Assembly: GCA_022846075.1 (NCBI GenBank)
Contig: AP025582.1
Span: 2,356,001-2,420,000 of the forward strand
DNA: 64,000 nucleotides
Origin: Oscillospiraceae bacterium
GTDB taxonomy: Bacteria > Bacillota > Clostridia > Oscillospirales > Oscillospiraceae
Reading direction: 5' to 3'
Made by a program: the position numbers and the translations under genes. How positions within the stretch are numbered: the stretch's first letter is position 1; every line of letters starts with the position of its first letter. The notes beneath the pieces are model-generated. The model was not told where the DNA came from. It was given only the letters and a program-made list of their open reading frames with translations, and did not search any database. Positions 7,738 through 15,396 of this stretch are shown piece by piece.

Positions 7738-7807
7738 GCCGATCCCATTGATATGTAATTATGCCCGATCATTAGGTTTATTTTTATGCATTTTCGCCAA
7801 CAAAATA

Positions 7808-7847
7808 ACAAAACCTGCGTATAACTATCATCATACGCAGGTTTTGT
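7808..7847 (-). terminator. Terminator of the Gly-Arg-His-Gln-Lys tRNA operon
   Basis: Perfect 15-bp stem ACAAAACCTGCGTAT / ATACGCAGGTTTTGT with T-rich tail on the minus strand, seven bases past the tRNA-Lys CCA end. Confidence 0.8.
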
Positions 7848-7853
7848 CTACAT

Positions 7854-7929
7854 TGGTGACCCGGCGGGGGCTCGAACCCCGGACAACCGGCTTAAAAGGC
7901 AGGTGCTCTACCAACTGAGCTACCGGGTC
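7854..7929 (-). tRNA. tRNA-Lys (anticodon TTT)
   Basis: 76 nt. Acceptor GACCCGG pairs with CCGGGTC, CCA is encoded, the T-loop is GGTTCGAGCC and the anticodon loop CTTTTAA gives TTT. Last gene of a five-tRNA minus-strand operon and the edge of the accessory island. Confidence 0.95.
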
Positions 7930-8045
7930 ATCTTTGATATGGACCCACAAAAGCGGGCGGCCGCTTTTGTGGGAGAGGAGAAGCGGCGGAGGGAATGGGC
8001 CCGCGCTTGCGCGCGGAGGCGCATGATCCGCAGCTTGCTTCGACG

Positions 8046-8120
8046 TGGCTGGGATGGCTGGACTCGAACCAGCGATGCGGGAGTCAAAGTCCCGTGCCTT
8101 AACCGCTTGGCTACACCCCA
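8046..8120 (-). tRNA. tRNA-Gln (anticodon TTG)
   Basis: 75 nt. Acceptor TGGGGTG pairs with CATCCCA, CCA is encoded, and the anticodon loop CTTTGAC gives TTG. Fourth in the operon. Confidence 0.95.
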
Positions 8121-8179
8121 CTATCGGGATAAAAAGCGCAGGGCCGGAGCCGAGGCTCCGGCCCTGCCGCCTTCTTTTC

Positions 8180-8256
8180 TGGGGTGGGCGATGGGACTCG
8201 AACCCACGACACCTGGAACCACAATCCAGTGCTCTACCGACTGAACTACGCCCACC
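8180..8256 (-). tRNA. tRNA-His (anticodon GTG)
   Basis: 77 nt including the extra 5' G(-1) typical of tRNA-His (complement of base 8256) opposite discriminator C. Anticodon loop TTGTGGT gives GTG and CCA is encoded. Third in the operon. Confidence 0.95.
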
Positions 8257-8353
8257 ATATAAAAGCAAAGGAAAAAACAAGAAAAGAACGCCGCGTCTGG
8301 AGCCGGCCGTGAAGAACTTCCAGCGCCCCACGCGCGCTCACCAACCAAAAAGT

Positions 8354-8430
<77 letters not shown>

Positions 8431-8483
8431 GTATCGAGACACCCGCCGCCGCAGGGCGCGCCCGCAAGAAAAGGCTTTCGCCT

Positions 8484-8557
8484 TGGAGCGGGTGATGGGA
8501 ATCGAACCCACGCGACCAGCTTGGAAGGCTGGGATTCTACCATTGAACTACACCCGC
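8484..8557 (-). tRNA. tRNA-Gly (anticodon TCC)
   Basis: 74 nt. Acceptor GCGGGTG pairs with CACCCGC, anticodon loop CTTCCAA gives TCC, and CCA is encoded. First gene of the operon, about 30 bases after the promoter. Confidence 0.95.
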
Positions 8558-8589
8558 ATAGGTCTGACGGTCTCAACGTCAGCCTTAGT

Positions 8590-8619
8590 ATGATAGCATA
8601 TCCCTCTTTTATTTGTCAA
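8590..8619 (-). promoter_or_regulatory. Promoter of the tRNA operon
   Basis: Minus strand: -35 TTGACA (8614-8619), 18-base spacer, -10 TATCAT (8590-8595). A small inverted repeat TGACG...CGTCA lies between it and tRNA-Gly. Confidence 0.75.
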
Positions 8620-8637
8620 TCCTTTTTTTGCATTTTC

Positions 8638-9696
8638 TCACCGCAGAGGGGCGTCGCAGAAGGCACAGCACTCCACGCCGCCGTTTTGCTTGGTAAGGGG
8701 GGGCAGATAGAACTCCGTCTGGGTGACGCAGTTGGGGTTGGAGCATACCGGGCCGCGGCCGATCTCCACCGGCTCCGGCTTCCGGCGGGGCTGGTTGGCC
8801 AGGTCGGTGAGCAGGGCCATCCGGGCGAACATGCCGTACCGGGCCTGCTCAAAATAGACCGCCCGGGGGTCGTCGTCCACGTCGATGGAGATCTCGTCCA
8901 CCCGGGGCAGGGGGTGCATCACCAGCAGGTCCTTTTTGGCCCGGGCCAGCTTCCGGCGGGTGAGGACATAGACTCCCTTGTTGCGCTCGTACTCCAGCGG
9001 GTCCACGAACCGCTCCCGCTGGATGCGGGTCATATACAGCACGTCCAGCTGGGGGATGACCGACTCCAGACCCGTGACCTCGGTGAACCACATGTTGTTT
9101 TCCCGCATAAAGGCCCTCATATACTCGGGCACCGCCAGCTCCCGGGGCGCGATGAGGAAAAACTTGATGCCCTGGAACTTGGCCATGGCCTTAATGAGGG
9201 AGTGGACGGTGCGCCCGTTCTTCAAATCCCCGCAGAGCCCCACGCTGAGCCCGTCCACCTTCCCCCGCAAGCGGGTGATGGTGGTCAGGTCGGCGGTGGT
9301 CTGGGTGGGGTGCATGTGGCCGCCGTCCCCGGCGTTGATGACGGGCACGGCGGAGTAGAGGCTGGCCGCCTTGGCCGCCCCCTCCCGGGGGTTGCGCATC
9401 ACCACCACGTCGGCATAGCCCGAGACCATGGTGATGGTGTCCTTCAGGGTCTCCCCCTTGGACACCGAGGAGGACTTGGGGTCGGCAAAGCCAAAGACCG
9501 TGCCCCCCACCCGCAGCATAGCGGTCTGGAAGGAGAAGTTGGTGCGGGTGGAGGGCTCGTAGAAAAGGCTAGCCATCACCTTGCCCCTGCACGCGTCCAG
9601 GAACCGCTCCGGGGCGTCCATGATATCGCTGGCACGCTGATAGAGGACCTCCCACTCTTCTCTGCTCACGTCCCCAAAATCGATCAGATGCCGCAT
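8638..9696 (-). CDS. pyrB: Aspartate carbamoyltransferase with PyrI-like zinc tail
   Basis: Condenses carbamoyl phosphate with aspartate, the committed step of pyrimidine synthesis. The catalytic chain shows FYEPSTRTNFSF (phosphate-binding STRT, about residues 45-56), the SSSVSKGET loop and MHPLPRVDEI. The C-terminus adds a zinc ribbon, CSNPNC then CCAFC, like the zinc domain of the E. coli regulatory chain PyrI, but without the allosteric nucleotide-binding domain. ATG 9696 is chosen because a purine-rich SD (GGAGGAAGGGG) precedes it and a putative promoter lies within the 30 bases upstream. The much longer in-frame extension to 10593 runs antisense to the next gene and is spurious. 352 residues versus about 305 for plain PyrB. 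Confidence 0.93.
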   Translation of the reverse strand: MRHLIDFGDVSREEWEVLYQRASDIMDAPERFLDACRGKVMASLFYEPSTRTNFSFQTAMLRVGGTVFGFADPKSSSVSKGETLKDTITMVSGYADVVVMRNPREGAAKAASLYSAVPVINAGDGGHMHPTQTTADLTTITRLRGKVDGLSVGLCGDLKNGRTVHSLIKAMAKFQGIKFFLIAPRELAVPEYMRAFMRENNMWFTEVTGLESVIPQLDVLYMTRIQRERFVDPLEYERNKGVYVLTRRKLARAKKDLLVMHPLPRVDEISIDVDDDPRAVYFEQARYGMFARMALLTDLANQPRRKPEPVEIGRGPVCSNPNCVTQTEFYLPPLTKQNGGVECCAFCDAPLR

Positions 9697-9724
9697 CCCG
9701 CTCGCCCCTTCCTCCGTTTTCGCC

Positions 9725-9754
9725 ATGATACCATAATTTAAGCCCCTCCACAAG
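9725..9754 (-). promoter_or_regulatory. Possible pyrB promoter
   Basis: Minus strand: -35-like TTGTGG (9749-9754), 18-base spacer, -10 TATCAT (9725-9730). It places the transcript start near 9718, downstream of the alternative ATG at 9726, which supports ATG 9696. Confidence 0.4.
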
Positions 9755-9861
9755 GTGGAGCGGTCAATTTCGCCCCCCTTAAAATGGCCAAAAAGCCGAC
9801 ATGCCCTGTCAGCTTTTTTGTGGTATGATGGACCCATCATAAAGAAAAGGGGCTGGGCCGC

Positions 9862-10494
9862 ATGGCTTTTGACTTCAAAAAGGAATACCGGGCATTCTAT
9901 CTGCCCAAAAACAAACCGGAGTTCGTCCTGGTCCCCGCCATGAACTACGTGGCGGTCCGGGGCGCCGGGGACCCCAACGAGCCGGGCGGCGCCTACCAGC
10001 AGGCCATCAGCGTCCTGTACACCCTGTCCTACACCCTGAAAATGAGCGAGAAGAGCGGCCACTCCATTGACGGCTTTTTCCAATACGTGGTCCCGCCTCT
10101 GGAGGGCTTCTGGTGGCAGGAGGGGGCCAACGGCATCGATTACCGGGACAAGGCCGGCTTTCGATGGATCTCGGCCATCCGCCTTCCCGGCTTTATCACT
10201 CCCGCCCACCTGGAGTGGGCGGCCGGTGAGGCTGCCCGCAAGAAAAAGCTGGACTGCTCCAAGGCGGAATTCCTTACCGTGAAGGAGGGCCTCTGCGTCC
10301 AGATCATGCACCTGGGCCCCTTTGACGACGAGCCCGCCTCCGTAGCCCTCATGGACGCCTACCTGGCCGAGCAGGGCTACGAGAACGACTTCTCCCCCGC
10401 CAGGCTCCACCACGAGATCTACCTCTCCGATGCCCACAGGGTCCCTCCGTCCCGCTTTCAGACCGTTATCCGCCATCCCATCCGAAAAAAATGA
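9862..10494 (+). CDS. GyrI-like small-molecule-binding domain protein
   Basis: A stand-alone 210-residue protein of the GyrI/SOUL effector-binding superfamily, the fold of SbmC and of the ligand domains of many AraC/MerR regulators. Visible blocks: MAFDFKKEYRAFYLPKNKPEFV, the strand MNYVAVRGAGDPN, PPLEGFWWQE, LCVQIMHLGPFDDEP and LHHEIYLSDAHRV near the C-terminus. There is no DNA-binding domain. AGGGGCTGG precedes the ATG. A following terminator makes it monocistronic. Ligand and role are unknown; members of this family bind or sequester diverse hydrophobic compounds. Confidence 0.85.
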   Translation: MAFDFKKEYRAFYLPKNKPEFVLVPAMNYVAVRGAGDPNEPGGAYQQAISVLYTLSYTLKMSEKSGHSIDGFFQYVVPPLEGFWWQEGANGIDYRDKAGFRWISAIRLPGFITPAHLEWAAGEAARKKKLDCSKAEFLTVKEGLCVQIMHLGPFDDEPASVALMDAYLAEQGYENDFSPARLHHEIYLSDAHRVPPSRFQTVIRHPIRKK

Positions 10495-10510
10495 TCGTTT
10501 TTTATTCCAG

Positions 10511-10542
10511 GCCCCGCCGCATTTCTGCGGCGGGGCTTTTTT
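10511..10542 (+). terminator. Terminator of the GyrI-like gene
   Basis: 10-bp GC stem GCCCCGCCGC / GCGGCGGGGC (10511-10536) followed by TTTTTT. Confidence 0.88.
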
Positions 10543-10601
10543 ACAAAAAGTGTTCCGTATGCTTTTTCCGCCGCCGGTCCAAACTGAAACCACAAAGGAC
10601 G

Positions 10602-11162
10602 GTGAGGCGTTTGGCGGCTCTTTTTTGGCAATTTTTGTTTTACAGTTTTTGCGGTTTCTTGCTGGAGGTGGCCTTCGCCCGGCTCACCCACAGCCCCAAG
10701 CCGGACCGGAAGTGCCACCTTCTCCTCCCGGTCTGCCCGGTCTACGGCGTGGGCGCCCTGGGCATCCTTCTGCTGCCCGGCTGGGTGAAGGGGTCCCCTC
10801 TCCTTCTTTTTCTGGGCGGCGCCCTTGTATGTACGGCGGCGGAGTGGGGCCTGTCCTGGTTTTATGAAAAGGCCGCCGGGGTGGCCTTTTGGAACTACCG
10901 CCGGCTCCCCTGGAACCTGGGCGGGCGGGTGTGCCTCTTTTTCAGCGGCTTTTGGGGCCTGCTCTCCCTGCCGCTGGTCTACGCCGTCCAGCCCTGGCTG
11001 GGGGCCTGGGCCGCCGGGGTCCCCGCCGCCGTCACCATTCCCGCCGCCCTGTTCTACCTGGGGGACGCCGCCACCTCCCTCTTGCTCCTCCGCCGGGGCG
11101 GCACCGGGGCCCTGCGGTGGTACGCCCGCCCCGGGGGACGAAAAGGCCGGGCGGCGTCGTGA
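10602..11162 (+). CDS. Putative ABC transporter permease-like membrane protein (PF06541 family)
   Basis: A 186-residue integral membrane protein with about five hydrophobic segments. Family blocks are FLFYSFCGFLLEV, CPVYGVGALGIL, FLGGALVCTAAEWGLSWFYEK and WNLGGRVCLFFSGFWG, which match the CmpB-like family annotated as putative ABC transporter permease; its transport role is unproven. The GTG at 10602 is preferred because the long upstream part of the frame crosses the terminator at 10511-10542. The SD (AAAGGA) is close, so a start a few codons later is possible. It ends in a convergent terminator. Confidence 0.75.
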   Translation: MRRLAALFWQFLFYSFCGFLLEVAFARLTHSPKPDRKCHLLLPVCPVYGVGALGILLLPGWVKGSPLLLFLGGALVCTAAEWGLSWFYEKAAGVAFWNYRRLPWNLGGRVCLFFSGFWGLLSLPLVYAVQPWLGAWAAGVPAAVTIPAALFYLGDAATSLLLLRRGGTGALRWYARPGGRKGRAAS

Positions 11163-11181
11163 TGACGCCCGCCCGGCCTTT
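11142..11181. terminator. Bidirectional terminator
   Basis: Arms AAAGGCCGGGCG and CGCCCGGCCTTT between convergent genes. The left arm lies in the last codons of the membrane-protein gene. Confidence 0.75.
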
Positions 11182-11184
11182 GTT

Positions 11185-11397
11185 TCACACCTTTTTCAAT
11201 TCGTTCAGCGTCTCGTTCACCATGTTCTTGGGGATGTAATTTCCGGCGAAGGCGATGAGCTGCTCCAGCGTCACCGTCCGGGCCGCCCCCAGCATGGGGT
11301 GGCGCATCACCATGGGGAACCGCTTTTGGAACACCGCCCGGGCCGGGGCGTAGTCCAGCAGCTCGCCCACCGTAACTTTATTGTTTTTCAGATCCAT
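11185..11397 (-). CDS. DUF1858-like small protein
   Basis: 70 residues with the pattern TVGELLDYAPARAVFQKRFPMV...TVTLEQLIAFAGNYIP, typical of the DUF1858 domain (often found alone or near hybrid-cluster proteins). The Cys pair seen in some members is absent. ATG 11397 is preceded by GGGAGGTGA at optimal spacing; the frame could extend four codons to a GTG. Function unknown. Confidence 0.7.
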   Translation of the reverse strand: MDLKNNKVTVGELLDYAPARAVFQKRFPMVMRHPMLGAARTVTLEQLIAFAGNYIPKNMVNETLNELKKV

Positions 11398-11447
11398 TCC
11401 TGGTATCACCTCCCAGCCATTCTATGCGCCTACCCAGGGATTTTGAC

Positions 11448-11476
11448 TTGTCAGCCTTCCCTCCACAGGCTATAAT
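11448..11476 (+). promoter_or_regulatory. Promoter of the carbonic anhydrase-like gene
   Basis: -35 TTGTCA (11448-11453), 17-base spacer, -10 TATAAT (11471-11476). Confidence 0.7.
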
Positions 11477-11502
11477 GAGGGGAAAAGGAAGTGATTTTGC
11501 CG

Positions 11503-12033
11503 ATGTTTCAATATGTTTACCGGGGCAAGACCCCCAAGCTCGCCCCCGGCGTCCGGGCGGCGGAGACCGCCGTGGCGGCGGGCGACGTGATCCTGGGCGA
11601 GGACGTGAACCTCTGGCACGGCGCCGTCCTCCGGGGGGACCACCGGTCCATCCGGGTGGGAAAGCGCTCCAACATTCAGGATAACGCCGTGGTCCACACG
11701 GACGACGAGCACCCCACCGTGATCGGCGACGACGTGACGGTGGGCCACGGGGCCATCGTCCACGGCTGCACGGTGGAACAGGGCTGCCTGATCGGCATGG
11801 GGGCCATCCTGCTCAACGGCTGCGTCATCGGCGCCGGCTCCCTGGTGGCCGCCGGGGCCCTGGTGACCCAGAACAAGGTCGTGCCGCCCGGCTCCCTGGT
11901 GGTGGGCTCCCCCGCCAAGGTCCTCCGCCCCCTGACGGAGGAGGAGCTGGCGGAGAACGCCCTGTCCGCCGCCGACTACGCCGCCCTGGCGGCGGAGTCC
12001 CTGCCGCTTGTGGAGGAAGGTGCCCCCTCGTGA
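11503..12033 (+). CDS. Gamma-class carbonic anhydrase-like hexapeptide protein
   Basis: A left-handed beta-helix protein of the gamma carbonic anhydrase / YrdA group. It has repeated hexapeptides (VILGEDVNLWHGAVLRGD, IGDDVTVGHGAIVHGC, IGMGAILLNGCVIGAGSLVAAGALV) and the metal-ligand His pattern spread across VVHTDDEHPTVIG, VGHGAIVHG. 176 residues is normal length. ATG 11503 follows AGGAAGTGA; a GTG four codons upstream is embedded in that SD. The stop overlaps the next start by four bases. Whether it hydrates CO2 or has another ligand is not shown by sequence. Confidence 0.85.
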   Translation: MFQYVYRGKTPKLAPGVRAAETAVAAGDVILGEDVNLWHGAVLRGDHRSIRVGKRSNIQDNAVVHTDDEHPTVIGDDVTVGHGAIVHGCTVEQGCLIGMGAILLNGCVIGAGSLVAAGALVTQNKVVPPGSLVVGSPAKVLRPLTEEELAENALSAADYAALAAESLPLVEEGAPS

Positions 12034-12926
12034 AAAGAAAGTATCCCCAGGTAAAAAAGCAGTGGCTCTCCAAGCCCATGGAGAAAAAGATCCTCGCCTT
12101 CGTCTACTTCATCCTCCGCTTCTCCGTGGTGGGCGTCCTCATCGCCCAGATCTCCAACCGGGACTTTGAGAGCGCCTTCCTGTGCGTGCTTACCCTCATC
12201 CTGTTCCTGGCCCCCAACTTCATCGAGCGGCGGCTCCACATCGACGTGCCGGATACGCTGGAGATCATCATCCTCCTGTTCATCTACTCCGCCGAGATCC
12301 TGGGGGAGATCCGGGCCTACTACATCACCTTCCCCTACTGGGACACCATGCTCCACACCATCAACGGCTTCCTCTGCGCCGCCATCGGCTTCTCCCTGGT
12401 GGACATCCTCAACCGCAACACCAAGATCACCACCTTCTCCCTCTCCTCCGCCTACATGGCCTTCGTGGCCTTCTGCTTTTCCATGACGGTGGGCGTGCTG
12501 TGGGAATTCTTTGAGGCCGCCATCGACCATTTCCTCCTCCTGGACATGCAGAAGGACACCATCGTCAACACCATCGGCTCGGTGATGCTGGCCCCCGACG
12601 GCAGCAATCACCCCCAGGTCATCAAGGACATCGCCGACGTCATCATCGTCCACTCCGACGGGACCCAGCAGGCCCTTGGCCTGGGCGGTTATCTGGACAT
12701 CGGCCTGCTGGACACCATGAAGGACCTTTTCGTCAACTTCATCGGGGCCGTGGTCTTTTCCATCATCGGCTATTTTTACGTCAAGCAGCGGGGCAGCGGC
12801 CGCTTCGCCCGCCGCTTCATCCCCAAGCTCATGACCCAGGCCCCCGAGGACGCCGGGACACCGTCGCCGGAAGAGGCCGGGCAGCCGGTGCGGGAAGAGG
12901 CCGGGACAAAGGCCGGGGACCCATAA
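12030..12926 (+). CDS. DUF2238/YjdF-like polytopic membrane protein
   Basis: 298 residues with about six transmembrane segments. Characteristic blocks are YYITFPYWDTMLHTINGFLC, SSAYMAFVAFCFSMTVGVLWEFFEAAID and GGYLDIGLLDTMKDLFVNFIGAVVFS. The C-terminal about 40 residues are acidic, low-complexity and Pro/Glu-rich. GTG 12030 overlaps the upstream stop (GTGA), with GGAGGAAGG ahead, so the two genes are co-translated. Function unknown. Confidence 0.7.
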   Translation: MKRKYPQVKKQWLSKPMEKKILAFVYFILRFSVVGVLIAQISNRDFESAFLCVLTLILFLAPNFIERRLHIDVPDTLEIIILLFIYSAEILGEIRAYYITFPYWDTMLHTINGFLCAAIGFSLVDILNRNTKITTFSLSSAYMAFVAFCFSMTVGVLWEFFEAAIDHFLLLDMQKDTIVNTIGSVMLAPDGSNHPQVIKDIADVIIVHSDGTQQALGLGGYLDIGLLDTMKDLFVNFIGAVVFSIIGYFYVKQRGSGRFARRFIPKLMTQAPEDAGTPSPEEAGQPVREEAGTKAGDP

Positions 12927-13004
12927 ATGCCATACATATTTCCTCTCTCCGCGTCCATACTAATCTTGTCCCCGGACGGATTGTGAATAAGGGAGGAATT
13001 TAAT

Positions 13005-13199
13005 ATGCAGCGCAATAACGGTAACCCCAGCATCAAGTGTTCTGTCAACTCCTGTGCCTACCACGCCGCCAGCGACGGGCTGTGCACACTGGGTGAGATC
13101 AAGGTGGGCTGCTCCTGCCAGGACGTGTCCAACTGCACCTCCACCGAGTGCGCCTCCTTCAAGCTGGGCGACCACGGCACCAACTGCGGCTGCCACTGA
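13005..13199 (+). CDS. DUF1540 Cys-rich small protein
   Basis: 64 residues with nine Cys in patterns CSVNSC, CTLGEIKVGCSC, CTSTEC and CGCH, the DUF1540 signature, probably a zinc-binding module. ATG 13005 is preceded by GGGAGGAAT. Common in spore-forming Clostridia; function unknown. Confidence 0.85.
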   Translation: MQRNNGNPSIKCSVNSCAYHAASDGLCTLGEIKVGCSCQDVSNCTSTECASFKLGDHGTNCGCH

Positions 13200-13248
13200 T
13201 TCGGAGCCAGGGGCCCCGCCGGGCCCCTACATAAAAGGACGGTGTTCC

Positions 13249-13500
13249 ATGGCCTACTGGCTTTATATCCTCCGGTGCGGCGACGGCACCCTCTATACCG
13301 GCACCACGGACGACGTGGCCCGCCGCCTGGCCATCCACCAAAGCGGCAAGGGGGCCAAATACACCCGGGGCCGGGGCCCGCTGACTCTGGCCTACCAGGA
13401 GGCCTGCGCCGACAAGTCCGCCGCCCTCCGCCGGGAGATCGCCGTGAAAAAGCTCACCCGGGCGGAAAAGCTGGCCCTCATCGAAGGGGGCGGCGGTTGA
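13249..13500 (+). CDS. GIY-YIG nuclease-superfamily protein (UPF0213/YhbQ-like)
   Basis: 83 residues: AYWLYILRCGDGTLYTGTT carries the variant GIY-YIG strand (LYIL...LYTG), followed by DVARRLAIHQSGKGAKYTRGRGP and the conserved Glu region LAYQEACADKSAALRREIAVKKL. ATG 13249 follows AAAAGGACGG. A longer frame upstream overlaps the DUF1540 gene and is rejected. One base separates it from thpR. Family members have been linked to DNA processing; the substrate here is unknown. Confidence 0.82.
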   Translation: MAYWLYILRCGDGTLYTGTTDDVARRLAIHQSGKGAKYTRGRGPLTLAYQEACADKSAALRREIAVKKLTRAEKLALIEGGGG

Positions 13501-13501
13501 C

Positions 13502-14020
13502 GTGCGCCTCTTCTTCGGCCTTTCCTTCGATCCCCCGGCCCGGGCCGCCTTCGCCGCCGTCCAGGCGCGGCTCCGCCGGATGGCGGAACGTGGGAACTTC
13601 ACCGCCCCGGAAAATTTTCACCTCACCCTGGCCTTTCTGGGGGAGGTGGAGCCCGCCCGCCTCCCGGAACTGTTCTCCCTCCTCCGAACCGCCTCCTTCC
13701 CGCCCCTCGCGCTCACCTTTGACCGGCTGGACCGCTTTGACGGGGGGATCTGGCACCTGGACCCGATGCCCAGCGCCGCCCTGTCCGAGGGCCAGGCCGG
13801 GCTGGAGGCCGCCCTCCGGGCCGCCGGCTTCCCGCTGGAGGACCGCCCCTACGTCCCCCACCTGACTTTGGGGCGCAAGCTGGTGCTGCCGGACGGGTCC
13901 GACCCCGCCGGGCCCCTGGAAAAGCCCATTGCCGCCCACTCCCCCGGCCCCCGGCTTTTCCACTCCCACCGGGAAGGGGAGCGGCTGCGCTACACCCCCC
14001 TGGACCCCTCAGACTTTTAA
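13502..14020 (+). CDS. thpR: RNA 2',3'-cyclic phosphodiesterase
   Basis: 2H phosphoesterase of the LigT/ThpR family. It has both catalytic HxTx motifs, NFHLTLAFLG (about residue 40) and VPHLTLGR (about residue 120), and the family N-terminus MRLFFGLSFDPP. It opens 2',3'-cyclic phosphates and can catalyse reversible RNA ligation in vitro. Start GTG 13502, one base after the upstream stop; a hairpin terminator follows. Confidence 0.85.
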   Translation: MRLFFGLSFDPPARAAFAAVQARLRRMAERGNFTAPENFHLTLAFLGEVEPARLPELFSLLRTASFPPLALTFDRLDRFDGGIWHLDPMPSAALSEGQAGLEAALRAAGFPLEDRPYVPHLTLGRKLVLPDGSDPAGPLEKPIAAHSPGPRLFHSHREGERLRYTPLDPSDF

Positions 14021-14024
14021 CGGG

Positions 14025-14059
14025 ACAAGCGCCTGAATCAATCAGGCGCTTGTTTTTTT
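14025..14059 (+). terminator. Terminator after thpR
   Basis: 12-bp stem ACAAGCGCCTGA / TCAGGCGCTTGT followed by TTTTTTT. Confidence 0.85.
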
Positions 14060-14068
14060 GGTATATTT

Positions 14069-14137
14069 ATGAACGCGTTCATTTATGCTTGACATTTGTC
14101 TCTTGCTCTGTTATAACATAAATGAACCTGTTCATTT
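14069..14137 (+). promoter_or_regulatory. Promoter with two TetR-type palindromic operators
   Basis: -35 TTGACA (14089-14094), 17-base spacer, -10 TATAAC (14112-14117). Two matching palindromes ATGAAC-N2-GTTCAT lie at 14069-14082 (just upstream of -35) and 14122-14135 (just after -10). Flanked arms of the second extend to AAATGAAC/GTTCATTT. Confidence 0.82.
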
Positions 14138-14160
14138 TAGTTTGCCAAGGAGGCGGCACC

Positions 14161-14709
14161 ATGCGAAAAAAAGACGACACCCTCCGCGCCGTCCTGCTCT
14201 CCCACGCCCGAGACCTGGCGGATGCCGAGGGCATCGGGGCGGTGAACATCCGCTCCCTGGCCCGGCGGGCAGGGGTGGCCACAGGCACGGTGTACAACTA
14301 CTTTTCCAGCAAGGACGAGATCCTCCTCTCTCTCACGGAGGAGGACTGGGCGCGGACCCTGGAGGAGCTGCGGGGCCGCCTCACCGCCCCCTCCTTCGAC
14401 GGCCAGCTGGAGCAGCTCTTCACCTTCCTGCGCGCCCGCATCGACGCCTCCGCCGGGGCCCTCATGCGCAGCCTGGGGAGCGTGGACCCCGAGGGGCAGG
14501 CCCGTATGGCCGCCATGCAGGAAACCTTGGGGCAGGCTCTTCTGCGCCGTATGGACCAGGACCCGGCCATCCGCCGGGACATTTGGGACGGGGATTTTTC
14601 CCGGGAGCGGTTCGCCCGGTTCCTCGTCGCCCACCTCACCCTGCTGCTGCGGGCGCCGGAGCCGGACGTGGGCTTTTTCCTGGCCCTGGTCCGCCGCATT
14701 CTCTACTGA
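14161..14709 (+). CDS. TetR-family transcriptional repressor
   Basis: 182 residues. The N-terminal HTH shows ARDLADAEGIGAVNIRSLARRAGVATGTVYNYFSSKDEIL in order, the canonical TetR DNA-binding domain; the C-terminal ligand domain is not recognisable to a subclass. ATG 14161 follows AAGGAGG; in-frame codons upstream lie inside the operator. It is first in an operon with two membrane-protein genes, and two operators flank its promoter, so autorepression with release by an unknown ligand is likely. Confidence 0.88.
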   Translation: MRKKDDTLRAVLLSHARDLADAEGIGAVNIRSLARRAGVATGTVYNYFSSKDEILLSLTEEDWARTLEELRGRLTAPSFDGQLEQLFTFLRARIDASAGALMRSLGSVDPEGQARMAAMQETLGQALLRRMDQDPAIRRDIWDGDFSRERFARFLVAHLTLLLRAPEPDVGFFLALVRRILY

Positions 14710-14727
14710 TTGAAAGGAGCACACATC

Positions 14728-15396
14728 ATGGCACAAGCGATCGCTGAAACGATTTTCGACGTCCTCTACCTGGGCTTCGCCCTGCTGGCGGGACTCACCA
14801 TGCTCTTCCGGGGAAAGAGCCCCCTGATCAAAAAGGCGGGGGCCATGGCGGCCCTGCTGGGGGCGGGGGACGCCTTCCACCTGGTCCCCCGGTCCTTCGC
14901 CCTTTGGACCACCGGCCTGGAAGCCAACGCCGCCGCCCTGGGCGTGGGCAAATTTGTCACCTCCATCACCATGACCATCTTCTACCTCATCCTCTACTAC
15001 ATCTGGCGGGACCACTACCGCATCCAGGGTCGGAGGGGCCTCACCCTGACCATGTGGGTCCTGGCCCTCCTGCGGGCGGCCCTGTGCCTTCTGCCCCAGA
15101 ACCAATGGCTGGTGTACCGCCAGCCCCTCTTCTACGGCGTACTGCGCAACATCCCCTTCGCCGTCATCGGCATCCTCATCATCCTCCTCTTTGCCCAGGA
15201 GAACAAGCGGACCGGGGACGGCGCCTTCCGCTTCATGCCCGCGGCGGTGGCCCTCTCCTTCGGCTTCTACCTCCCCGTGGTCCTCTTCAGCGGGGTGGCC
15301 CCCGCCGTTGGTATGCTCATGATCCCCAAGACCCTGGCCTATGTGTGGATCGTCCTCATGCTCTGGAAGCTCTATCGGAAGGAGAATGGAAAATGA
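14728..15396 (+). CDS. Polytopic membrane protein of the TetR operon
   Basis: 222 residues with about seven hydrophobic segments (AETIFDVLYLGFALLAGL, VTSITMTIFYLILYYIW, LTMWVLALLRAALCLL, FAVIGILIILLFA, AVALSFGFYLPVVLF, LAYVWIVLMLW). I do not recognise a named family. ATG 14728 follows AAAGGAG. It overlaps the next gene by four bases (ATGA). Co-transcription with a TetR repressor suggests an inducible membrane function. Confidence 0.7.
   Translation: MAQAIAETIFDVLYLGFALLAGLTMLFRGKSPLIKKAGAMAALLGAGDAFHLVPRSFALWTTGLEANAAALGVGKFVTSITMTIFYLILYYIWRDHYRIQGRRGLTLTMWVLALLRAALCLLPQNQWLVYRQPLFYGVLRNIPFAVIGILIILLFAQENKRTGDGAFRFMPAAVALSFGFYLPVVLFSGVAPAVGMLMIPKTLAYVWIVLMLWKLYRKENGK

Noticed and set aside
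8560-8585. TGACG/CGTCA inverted repeat as a tRNA-operon operator
   Set aside because: Only a five-base arm; could be chance or a processing signal.
8638-10593. A 651-residue minus-strand frame including pyrB
   Set aside because: The N-terminal 300 residues are antisense to the GyrI-like gene and lack a ribosome site; the family alignment starts at 9696.
12927-13004. Promoter before the DUF1540 gene
   Set aside because: No pair of -35/-10 hexamers at proper spacing could be supported.
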